Notes: generated by a model not told the origin, from the letters alone. 5,444 bases of DNA from Planctomycetes bacterium RBG_13_46_10 (GCA_001824645.1 MHYD01000044.1:46657-52100); one strand, 5' to 3'. Positions 1 through 5,034 are shown, counted from the stretch's first letter. Numbers and translations are program-made.

Positions 1-78
1 CTCGAACAGACTCAGCAGGCCTTTGATATGATTGCCGAGTATCGTGATGGCGTCATCAAAGCACTAATTGAAATTTAG
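1..78 (+). CDS. C-terminal end of a probable zinc-dependent (medium-chain) alcohol/polyol dehydrogenase, 5' truncated by window edge
   Basis: Frame 1 is open from the first base to TAG at 76-78 and gives 25 residues ending AFDMIAEYRDGVIKALIEI. The pattern of an AF-x-hydrophobic helix followed by a DGVIKA strand at the extreme C-terminus is what I know from the medium-chain zinc alcohol dehydrogenase family (threonine, sorbitol and galactitol-phosphate dehydrogenase relatives). There the last helix packs beside the active site and the final strand closes the catalytic domain. No catalytic or zinc ligand lies in this fragment, so family and substrate cannot be confirmed. An alternative is the C-terminus of some other protein with a helix-strand end. 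No terminator hairpin follows closely; the next strong hairpin is about 250 bp downstream. Confidence 0.5.
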   Translation, partial: LEQTQQAFDMIAEYRDGVIKALIEI

Positions 79-160
79 ATGAGAGCAGTTGAGTCGGTTG
101 AGTAAGTTTAATCGCAAGAAAATCAATCATTTTTGGATTAATATTTGAGGCAAATTTTAA

Positions 161-243
161 AAAAATCAGGTTTTTGCGGATAATTTTGGTGCGATTTTTG
201 AGACAATCCTTGTTTTTAGACTAAAAATGAGGTTTTTGGGGAT
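161..243 (+). repeat. Two imperfect 21-bp direct repeats
   Basis: Copies lie at 161-181 and 223-243, start to start 62 bp. Both have the form AAAAAT-x-AGGTTTTTG-x-GGAT and differ at only two positions (C/G at the 7th and 17th bases). The core AAAAATGAG recurs at 335-343 and 447-455. No function is evident; they may be remnants of a local duplication. Confidence 0.55.
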
Positions 244-263
244 GCAATTGGACACTTGGTTAG

Positions 264-299
264 GTGAGAATTTCACTAAAAAATGACTTAAGTACTTAA
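264..299. promoter_or_regulatory. Two adjacent dyad-symmetric sites, operator-like
   Basis: GTGAGAATTTCAC at 264-276 is a near-perfect dyad (GTGA/TCAC arms). TTAAGTACTTAA at 288-299 is a perfect 12-bp palindrome. Their centres are about 23-24 bp apart, roughly two helical turns, a spacing compatible with two dimeric regulators on one DNA face. No promoter is clear beside them, and AT-rich DNA yields such palindromes by chance, so this is tentative. Confidence 0.2.
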
Positions 300-328
300 A
301 AAATAAGAGTTTAAGAGCAAAAGAGCAG

Positions 329-361
329 AAGTGCAAAAATGAGCATTTTTTCGCACTTTTT
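329..361 (+). terminator. Hairpin with T-run, possible intrinsic terminator
   Basis: The left arm AAGTGCAAAAATG (329-341) pairs with CATTTTT plus GCACTT (344-358) across an AG loop, interrupted only by two extra bases on the right arm. It is followed by a short T-run (to 361). The stem is AT-rich apart from the GTGC/GCAC base. It could end transcripts from the upstream dehydrogenase, though it lies 250 bp from that stop codon. Because of its A-rich left flank it might act in either direction. Confidence 0.35.
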
Positions 362-419
362 GAGTAGAAATGTGCGCGTTTTGAGCAAAAATTTACAGAA
401 ATTTAGCACTTTTTAGTCA

Positions 420-440
420 ATTTTGAACACCCTTCAAAAT
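420..440. repeat. Perfect 8-bp inverted repeat with 5-nt loop
   Basis: ATTTTGAA (420-427) and TTCAAAAT (433-440) are exact reverse complements around CACCC. There is no T-run after it, so it is not a convincing terminator. It could be a weak RNA stem or a protein-binding dyad. Confidence 0.35.
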
Positions 441-486
441 CAGCCCAAAAATGAGGGTCGAAAAGTCAAGAGGAAAAAATAAAAAA

Positions 487-618
487 TTTTAACCACGGAT
501 TTCGCGGATTTGTTAGACACAGCAATTTTGCAGACAAATACTATATTTTAGGTCTTGAAAACGAGGCGGGGTTTAGAATTTTCGATTTTTAACCGCTTAG
601 ACCGCAAAGGTCGCAGAG
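487..618 (+). repeat. Pair of 9-nt periodic intergenic repeats, each led by TTTTAACC
   Basis: TTTTAACC occurs at 487-494 and again at 587-594, exactly 100 bp apart, and each copy opens a run of 9-nt units. The first run is ACGGATTTC then GCGGATTTG (495-512). The second is ACCGCTTAG, ACCGCAAAG, GTCGCAGAG (592-618, overlapping the leader). From memory, similar runs (CCACGGATT-type and ACCGCAAAG-type) are widespread in intergenic regions of environmental bacterial genomes, including Planctomycetota. Their function is unknown. The 9-nt period would encode a 3-residue repeat if read through, but no open frame covers them. Confidence 0.6.
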
Positions 619-673
619 AAACCATAAGTCAAAAGGAAAAAGTATGGATGACCGCTGCGCGGGCGGGATTGTG

Positions 674-701
674 TTGACGATGGGTTAGGTTTGGATAGAA
701 T
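674..701 (+). promoter_or_regulatory. Candidate sigma70-type promoter for the OLD-KTSC-HNH cluster
   Basis: TTGACG (674-679) and TAGAAT (696-701) each match the consensus at five of six positions, with a 16-bp spacer. Transcription would begin near 708, leaving a leader of about 70 nt before the ATG at 777. It is the best promoter-like pair I found immediately upstream of the cluster. The AT-rich background makes chance matches possible, although the -35 lies in a locally GC-rich patch. Confidence 0.4.
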
Positions 702-776
702 TGTAAAACAAGAAAAAAGAGGAATTATGGCAGGATGAAAAACAATAAATGTCCCTAGCTTCTCCAAGAGGACAAC

Positions 777-2705
777 ATGAAACTTACAGAGTTAAAAATC
801 GAAAACTTTCGATCCTTTAAAGATAAAACTATCAGATTTGATGATTATACTTGTTTTGTAGGCGCTAATAGTTCTGGTAAATCAAATATTTTAACCGCCT
901 TGAATATTTTCTTTCAGAATCAGACTCCTGCTGTTACTAACACATCAGTTTTGAATGAAGAAGATTTTCATCACAAAAATATCAGAGAACCAATAAAAAT
1001 AACATTGACTTTCGAAAACCTTTCAGAAGATGCACAAAAAGAATTTCAACTTTATTATCGGCAGGGAAAACTTGTTATTTTTGCAAAAGCCGACTGGGAC
1101 AGTAATACCAACAATGCTCCAGTGAAGCATTATGGGTCGAGATCGGTAATGGGCGAGTTTTCAAATTATTTTGCGGCTTACAACCAAGGGGCAAAGGTAG
1201 CACCGCTTCGAGATATTTATGATAATATTAGGGAGAGTTTCCCTGATTTGCCTAATATTTCAACTAAAGATGGAATGTATGATGCGTTAAGAAAATACGA
1301 GGAGAACCACCCTAAGAGATGTGAGCTTCGGGACGAACCAAATCAATTCTTTGGATTCACACGAGGTGAATACCGACTTGAGAACTATGTTCAATGGATT
1401 TATGTACCTGCTGTTAAAGACGCATCAAGCGAGCAAGAAGAAGGCAGTAAAACAGCTTTAGGTAAATTATTGGAACGCACCGTAAGAACTAAATTGGATT
1501 TTACCGATGAAATTAAAACGCTGAAGGAAGAAGCAGCAGGGAAATACTCTGAAATATTAGCTAAGCATAAGGATTTTTTAAGAGGGGTTGGATTGTCTAT
1601 TGAGAAAAGATTGCAAGAGTGGATTACTAACAGAGTTTCGCTTGATATTAACTGGTACGATGATGAAAAGTCTATTAATATCCGGTCTCCTATAGCACGT
1701 GCAGAAATTGGCGATGGGGATTTTATTGGAGAAATACAAAGAGCTGGGCATGGTCTTCAACGAGGTTATCTCTTGGCACTTTTACAAGAATTGGCGGGTA
1801 GTGATGAAACAAAGGGACCTAGGCTGTTACTCGCAGTTGAGGAGCCTGAGTTATATCAGCACCCGCCACAGGCCCAGCATTTTGCATATGTTCTAGAAAA
1901 GCTATCAGAAAAAAATAGTCAGATTATTATTACTACACATAGTCCTTACTTTGTGCAGACTAACAATTTTGAACGAATAAGAATAATGAGAAAATCAACA
2001 GGTCAATACTGTTATTCTGGTGTGTTTTCTACAACTTGGAAAAAAGTAGAAGATAGATTAAAAGAGGCTTTGGGTGAAGAACCAAGGCATCCAAATTCTT
2101 TAATGGCAGCCGTAAATCAAATTATGTTTCCAACGCAGAAAGAACTGTTTTTCTCGAAGATACCTGTTTTGGTGGAGGGCATTGAAGATGTGGCTTATAT
2201 AGCCACTCAATTTCAACTTGATAAAACTTGGAACCAATTTAGAATTTTAGGGTCCCATCTCATACCTGTAGGTAACAAGTGCTCAATTGCGCGTTTTATA
2301 GCAATCGCGCAAGAACTCGAAATACCCTATTTTGTAATTGTTGATGGTGATGCTGACACAAAACCAGAAAATAGAGGAAATAATTTAAAAGACAATGCTT
2401 GTCTCCTGAAACTTTTATCGTATGACAAATACAATCCTGAGCCAGAGGCGACAATCTGGGAAGAAAACTTTATTATGTGGAAAACAAAAATAGGAGAACT
2501 TGTAAAGGCTGATTTTGGAGAAAAAAACTGGCAAGAAGCCGCAGAGAAAGCTCGGAGCGAGTGTGGTTTTACAGAAATAACTGGGTTGAAAAATCAGATG
2601 TTAATATCTGCTATTCTAGAAAGACTTTTTGAAAAGGGATTTCGGTCGGCAAACTTAACTAAATTATTATCCAGTGTGCTTAGATACGCAGAATGTTTAA
2701 AATAG
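777..2705 (+). CDS. OLD-family ATP-dependent endonuclease (ABC-type ATPase plus TOPRIM nuclease)
   Basis: The 642-residue protein begins like SMC/RecF-type ATPases (MKLTELKIENFRSF). It has a Walker A motif GANSSGKS (29-36), a signature-like GHGLQRG (324-330), a Walker B strand LLLAVEEPELY (350-360) with E355/E356, and a switch motif TTHSP (386-390). The C-terminal TOPRIM domain shows VLVEGIED (464-471, E467) and VIVDGDAD (520-527, D523/D525), the metal-binding acidic residues, so both activities look intact. The OLD family, which includes P2 Old and Gabija GajA, couples ATP hydrolysis to DNA cleavage, often in phage defence. No UvrD/GajB gene follows, so this is a stand-alone OLD or part of another system. 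The start is supported by GAGGA (768-772) four bases upstream. The 5' half is AT-richer than the neighbouring genes, which fits horizontal gain. The family call is firm; the defence role is inferred. Confidence 0.9.
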   Translation: MKLTELKIENFRSFKDKTIRFDDYTCFVGANSSGKSNILTALNIFFQNQTPAVTNTSVLNEEDFHHKNIREPIKITLTFENLSEDAQKEFQLYYRQGKLVIFAKADWDSNTNNAPVKHYGSRSVMGEFSNYFAAYNQGAKVAPLRDIYDNIRESFPDLPNISTKDGMYDALRKYEENHPKRCELRDEPNQFFGFTRGEYRLENYVQWIYVPAVKDASSEQEEGSKTALGKLLERTVRTKLDFTDEIKTLKEEAAGKYSEILAKHKDFLRGVGLSIEKRLQEWITNRVSLDINWYDDEKSINIRSPIARAEIGDGDFIGEIQRAGHGLQRGYLLALLQELAGSDETKGPRLLLAVEEPELYQHPPQAQHFAYVLEKLSEKNSQIIITTHSPYFVQTNNFERIRIMRKSTGQYCYSGVFSTTWKKVEDRLKEALGEEPRHPNSLMAAVNQIMFPTQKELFFSKIPVLVEGIEDVAYIATQFQLDKTWNQFRILGSHLIPVGNKCSIARFIAIAQELEIPYFVIVDGDADTKPENRGNNLKDNACLLKLLSYDKYNPEPEATIWEENFIMWKTKIGELVKADFGEKNWQEAAEKARSECGFTEITGLKNQMLISAILERLFEKGFRSANLTKLLSSVLRYAECLK

Positions 2706-2722
2706 AAATAGGGGCAAATACA

Positions 2723-2935
2723 ATGGAAAGAATTAACGTAGCCTCCAGCAATATAAACTCAATCGGGTACGATGAAGCCACAAATACCTTGGAAGTTGAA
2801 TTCAATTCCGGGAGTATTTACCGATACTCTGGCGTACCGGAACATGAATATAAGGGATTACTAAGTGCTTCATCCAAAGGTAGATACGTGAATGCCCACA
2901 TCAAAGATCGATATACATGTATCCAAGTTCGTTGA
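2723..2935 (+). CDS. KTSC-domain small protein
   Basis: The 70-residue protein consists almost wholly of one KTSC domain: V-x-SSNINSIGYD near residues 6-17, LEVEFNSGSIYRY (23-35), a VPEHEYKGLL turn (38-47) and a SASSKGRYVNAHIKDRY end (48-64). The domain is named after a C-terminal piece found in some lysyl-tRNA synthetases and also occurs as small single-domain proteins. Its molecular role is not established, and nucleic-acid binding is only a guess. I chose the ATG at 2723 because AGGGG (2710-2714) lies 8 nt upstream and because such proteins normally begin just before the SSN motif. An ATG at 2693 in the same frame would add ten residues and overlap the OLD stop, but has no ribosome-binding site. 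It sits 17 nt after the OLD gene and 15 nt before the HNH gene, so co-transcription is likely. Confidence 0.85.
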   Translation: MERINVASSNINSIGYDEATNTLEVEFNSGSIYRYSGVPEHEYKGLLSASSKGRYVNAHIKDRYTCIQVR

Positions 2936-2950
2936 AGGATTCCAGAGGCC

Positions 2951-3520
2951 ATGCCCGACAGAGACGTCAAAACAATCCAAGATTTAATTTACTATCAGTA
3001 TGCCAAGATAATTGTGCGGAGGGCGTTTGGGGTAACAGATGGCAAAGAGGCGAAGGCACAATCATACGGGTTAATCAAAAATAAGTTTCGCGAACTAAAG
3101 AGCGGTGCAATATCGTGGTCGGAGATAACGCGGGAAGACAAACAATTTGTTGAAGCAGAGAAGCGGTGCATATATTGCGGGGCGGAAAGTAATTTGCACT
3201 GGGAACATATCGTGCCGAAGTCGCTGGGGATTCGGCCTGAGTGCGAGACGTGCGACATTATCCAGGGAATACATAACCAGATATGGGCGTGCAGCAAGTG
3301 CAACTCAATGAAGGCGGCAAAAGGGCTTTACCAATTCTTCAAGGACAAATATCCGGCAGAGCGCAAGTTCTATGACCTCGTCCCGCCATTGTTGGAGAAG
3401 AAGTACCTCAAAACGATTATCAACTGCCATTTGTGTGCTGGGACAATAGACGGCGGCGACATCGACGGTGATGGCGAGATAACGGTTCTCGATATTGATT
3501 TTATCCTTTACCTAACATGA
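2951..3520 (+). CDS. HNH endonuclease with an EF-hand/dockerin-like C-terminal loop
   Basis: In this 189-residue protein the central part is an HNH nuclease fold: C73-x-x-C76, then WEHIVPKSLG with H86 as the likely general base, N109, and C114-x-x-C117-N118-x-x-K121. The two CxxC pairs would hold a structural zinc. The N-terminal 70 residues are helical-looking and charged, perhaps DNA-binding. Near the C-terminus a third CxxC (C159, C162) is followed by DIDGDGEITVLD (170-181), an exact DxDxDGxIxxxD calcium-loop pattern as in dockerins or EF-hands, which is unusual on a nuclease. The start is supported by AAGGA (2935-2939) overlapping the KTSC stop; a second purine run AGAGG is too close to the ATG. 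The gene is GC-richer (about 48%) than the OLD gene, so the two may have different histories. HNH proteins act in restriction, homing and phage functions; the target here is unknown. Confidence 0.85.
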   Translation: MPDRDVKTIQDLIYYQYAKIIVRRAFGVTDGKEAKAQSYGLIKNKFRELKSGAISWSEITREDKQFVEAEKRCIYCGAESNLHWEHIVPKSLGIRPECETCDIIQGIHNQIWACSKCNSMKAAKGLYQFFKDKYPAERKFYDLVPPLLEKKYLKTIINCHLCAGTIDGGDIDGDGEITVLDIDFILYLT

Positions 3521-3523
3521 AGC

Positions 3524-3570
3524 GGAGATTGCTTCGTCGTCCCGATGTATCGAGACTCCTCGCAATGACC
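3524..3570. repeat. Dispersed palindromic intergenic repeat
   Basis: The element starts three bases after the HNH stop codon. Outer arms ATTGC (3528-3532) and GCAAT (3562-3566) enclose a second dyad, GTCCCGAT-GT-ATCGAGAC, an 8-bp stem with one mismatch. The overall form (GAGATTGCTTCGTCG, inner hairpin, CTCCTCGCAATGACC) matches, from memory, a family of palindromic repeats scattered through many bacterial genomes. It encodes only spurious peptides when read as protein. It may act as a transcript-end hairpin or be a small mobile palindrome. Confidence 0.65.
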
Positions 3571-3591
3571 CCAGACTAAATTATCCCGCAC

Positions 3592-3608
3592 CAACTTATG
3601 CTAAGTTG
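3592..3608. repeat. Small perfect stem-loop
   Basis: CAACTTA (3592-3598) and TAAGTTG (3602-3608) pair perfectly around TGC. It lies between the palindromic repeat and the terminator-like hairpin and has no T-run of its own. No function is evident. Confidence 0.4.
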
Positions 3609-3636
3609 CTACATGAGGCAGGACACAGCGGCACGG

Positions 3637-3677
3637 GCCTATCCTTCGGTTACACTCAGGATTAGAATAGGCTTTTT
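3637..3677 (+). terminator. Terminator-like hairpin after the OLD-KTSC-HNH cluster
   Basis: GCCTAT (3637-3642) pairs with ATAGGC (3667-3672) and is followed directly by TTTTT (3673-3677). A nested alternative pairs ATCCT (3641-3645) with AGGAT (3658-3662), stacking on GCCT/AGGC with a bulge. The arm sequence (ATCCTTCGG...CACTCAGGAT) resembles another widespread repeat type, so a repeat may have been co-opted as the terminator. It lies about 115 bp after the HNH stop and before cinA, a sensible place to insulate the cluster. Confidence 0.45.
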
Positions 3678-3679
3678 CC

Positions 3680-3708
3680 TTGTTTGTGATTAATCCGAGG
3701 ATTAAAAT
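3680..3708 (+). promoter_or_regulatory. Possible promoter placing the transcript start at the cinA ATG
   Basis: TTGTTT (3680-3685) and TAAAAT (3703-3708) have a 17-bp spacer. The -10 matches five of six consensus positions and the -35 only three. Initiation about seven bases after the -10 would fall at 3715-3717, at the cinA start codon, giving a leaderless or nearly leaderless mRNA. This fits the lack of a ribosome-binding site there. Confidence 0.25.
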
Positions 3709-3716
3709 CCGCTCTT

Positions 3717-4967
3717 ATGAAAAAAGCAAGCCCGCCGAGGCGGGCAAGTATCGTTAGTATCGGCAATGAACTGCTTAGCGGCCAGACCGTAAGCACTAAT
3801 GCAGCATATCTGGGCGAAAGATTGTTTGCAATCAGCATACCCATTGTCAGCTCTTATACCATCGGCGACGAGATTGATTCAACTGTTCGAGCATTGAAAT
3901 TAGCAAGCAGCGATGCTGATATTATAATAGCAACCGGAGGTCTGGGGCCGACCGATGATGACCTGACTCGACAGGGTCTTGCAAAATTTTTAGGCGTAGA
4001 ATTACAGTTGCACAACGAGCTTCTTGATAAGATTCAAAATATGTTCGCTCGCAGGGAGCGACCCATGCCGGAGAGGAATAAAATCCAGGCATATATACCG
4101 GCAGGCGCAAAGGCTATTGATAATAAACTTGGCACAGCGCCGGGCATTATGGCCGAATCAAATGGTAAATTATTTTTTGTCTTGCCGGGTGTGCCGTCGG
4201 AAATGAAGCAGATGTTTGAAGAATCGGTACTGCCGGAGCTGCAAAGATTTGCCGGCAGCCAGGCAATCATAATACGAAAATTAAAGTGCTTCGGAACCGG
4301 CGAATCGAATATTGCTGAAATGCTTGGGGACCTTATGCAGAGAAATAGAAATCCGCTGATAAATTGCACAGTCGAACACGGCGTAATTACTTTGTGTATC
4401 GTTGCTGCTGCAAAAGATAAAAACCAGGCAGAAAAAATGGCTGAAAAAGATGAAAAATTATTGCGCAACATTTTAGGAGATCTGATTTATGGTGTAGATG
4501 AGCAGACTTTAGCTGAAGTGGTGGGAGAAAAATTAGCCCGGCAGAATAAAAAAATCGCAACAGCCGAATCCTGCACAGGAGGCACTTTAGCAAAATTATT
4601 AACAGATATTCCAGGGGCAAGCAGATACTTCACATACGGCTGGATTACCTACAGCAACGATGCTAAAATAAGCCAGCTTGACATACCACGTGATTTGATT
4701 AATAAATATGGGGCTGTCAGCGAGCAGGTGGCGCAAGCTATGGCTCAGCAAGCCAGGAAAAAGGCCGATACAGATATTGCGATTGGTATAACCGGCATAG
4801 CCGGACCGGATGGTGGAAGCGAACAAAAGCCCGTCGGCCTTGTATATATTAGTGTGGACACCGGCAGTGGATGCGAAACAAGACGCTTTATATTTCACCA
4901 TAACAGAGATTCAATACGACTTCGAGCGGCACAAACTGCGCTAAATATGCTTAGATTGAGATTGTAA
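3717..4967 (+). CDS. cinA: CinA: competence/damage-inducible protein with nicotinamide-nucleotide amidase domain
   Basis: The 416-residue, full-length two-domain CinA carries an N-terminal MoaB/MogA-like (MoCF) domain with SIVSIGNELLSG (11-22) and TGGLGPTDDDLT (73-84), and FFVLPGVPSEM (153-163). The C-terminal CinA/PncC domain has TAESCTGG (282-289) with the conserved serine S285, GITGIAGPDGG (357-367) and KPVGLVYI (371-378). PncC-type domains deamidate nicotinamide mononucleotide to nicotinate mononucleotide in pyridine-nucleotide salvage; the N-terminal domain of full-length CinA has been linked to ADP-ribose hydrolysis. Both domains look intact and the enzyme is cytoplasmic. ATG 3717 is the only usual start after an in-frame TGA at 3687, yet no Shine-Dalgarno lies at normal distance (only GAGG at 3697-3700, too far). 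Residues KKASPPRRA form a short N-terminal extension encoded by a GC-rich hairpin. The gene is GC-richer than the OLD gene and looks native. Confidence 0.95.
   Translation: MKKASPPRRASIVSIGNELLSGQTVSTNAAYLGERLFAISIPIVSSYTIGDEIDSTVRALKLASSDADIIIATGGLGPTDDDLTRQGLAKFLGVELQLHNELLDKIQNMFARRERPMPERNKIQAYIPAGAKAIDNKLGTAPGIMAESNGKLFFVLPGVPSEMKQMFEESVLPELQRFAGSQAIIIRKLKCFGTGESNIAEMLGDLMQRNRNPLINCTVEHGVITLCIVAAAKDKNQAEKMAEKDEKLLRNILGDLIYGVDEQTLAEVVGEKLARQNKKIATAESCTGGTLAKLLTDIPGASRYFTYGWITYSNDAKISQLDIPRDLINKYGAVSEQVAQAMAQQARKKADTDIAIGITGIAGPDGGSEQKPVGLVYISVDTGSGCETRRFIFHHNRDSIRLRAAQTALNMLRLRL
3731..3746. repeat. GC hairpin inside the first codons of cinA
   Basis: GCCCGC (3731-3736) and GCGGGC (3741-3746) form a perfect all-GC stem around CGAG, covering roughly codons 5-10 of cinA. 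Palindromes of this GCCCGCC-GGCGGGC type are common as intergenic repeats and terminator stems. Here one is read as protein (SPPRRA). No T-run follows, so termination is unlikely. It may impede ribosome access at the start codon. Confidence 0.55.
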
Positions 4968-4969
4968 AT

Positions 4970-4998
4970 TTGACTTAACGTGTTATGAGTGTTATAAT
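4970..4998 (+). promoter_or_regulatory. Near-consensus extended -10 sigma70 promoter
   Basis: TTGACT (4970-4975), a 17-bp spacer and TATAAT (4993-4998), with TG at 4990-4991 forming an extended -10 (TGTTATAAT). This is the strongest promoter in the window. It starts two bases after the cinA stop codon and would give a transcript start near 5005, about 30 nt before the next ATG. The 7-mer GTGTTAT is repeated at 4980-4986 and 4989-4995 across the -10, a possible regulator contact. Confidence 0.7.
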
Positions 4999-5034
4999 AA
5001 TATATAGGAGAGTCCGCAAAAAGAAGTTTTGAAA

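Larger units (their letters stand above)
79..776. other. AT-rich, repeat-filled intergenic region without a credible gene
   Basis: This stretch of about 700 bp has no open frame of useful length on either strand. It is strongly AT-rich, with many A and T runs. It holds a 21-bp imperfect direct repeat (161-181 and 223-243), two close dyads (264-276 and 288-299), a hairpin-plus-T-run (329-361), a perfect inverted repeat (420-440), two kinds of 9-nt periodic repeat (495-512 and 592-618), and a promoter-like pair (674-701) leading into the OLD gene. The stretch 645-690 is locally GC-rich. The layout suggests an accretion zone of small repeats at the edge of an acquired gene cluster. I see no tRNA, no integrase and no recognisable pseudogene. 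Confidence 0.7.

Noticed and set aside
487..618. CRISPR array
   Set aside because: Repeats are 9-nt periodic units without spacers of regular length; no 25-40 nt repeats and no cas genes are present.
644..688. 14-residue frame MDDRCAGGIVLTMG with a fair AAGGA upstream
   Set aside because: It is very short, overlaps the promoter candidate at 674-701, and has no recognisable character; probably chance in a local GC-rich patch.
79..776. Decayed gene or insertion-sequence remnant
   Set aside because: No frame fragments resembling a transposase and no paired terminal inverted repeats with target duplications could be found by eye.
777..2705. Canonical Gabija (gajA) assignment
   Set aside because: No UvrD-like gajB follows; the next genes encode KTSC and HNH proteins. 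OLD family is as far as the sequence supports.
2995..3303. Antisense frame of 102 codons opposite the HNH gene
   Set aside because: It lies entirely within a well-supported gene and its translation has no domain character; it is a shadow frame.
3517..3579. Short frame MKRRLLRRPDVSRLLAMTPD overlapping the HNH stop
   Set aside because: It is a read-through of the dispersed palindromic repeat; such peptides are typical spurious translations of this repeat family.
4034..4901. Several antisense frames of 77-145 codons opposite cinA
   Set aside because: They are shadows of the strongly supported cinA frame, with no motif or ribosome-binding context.
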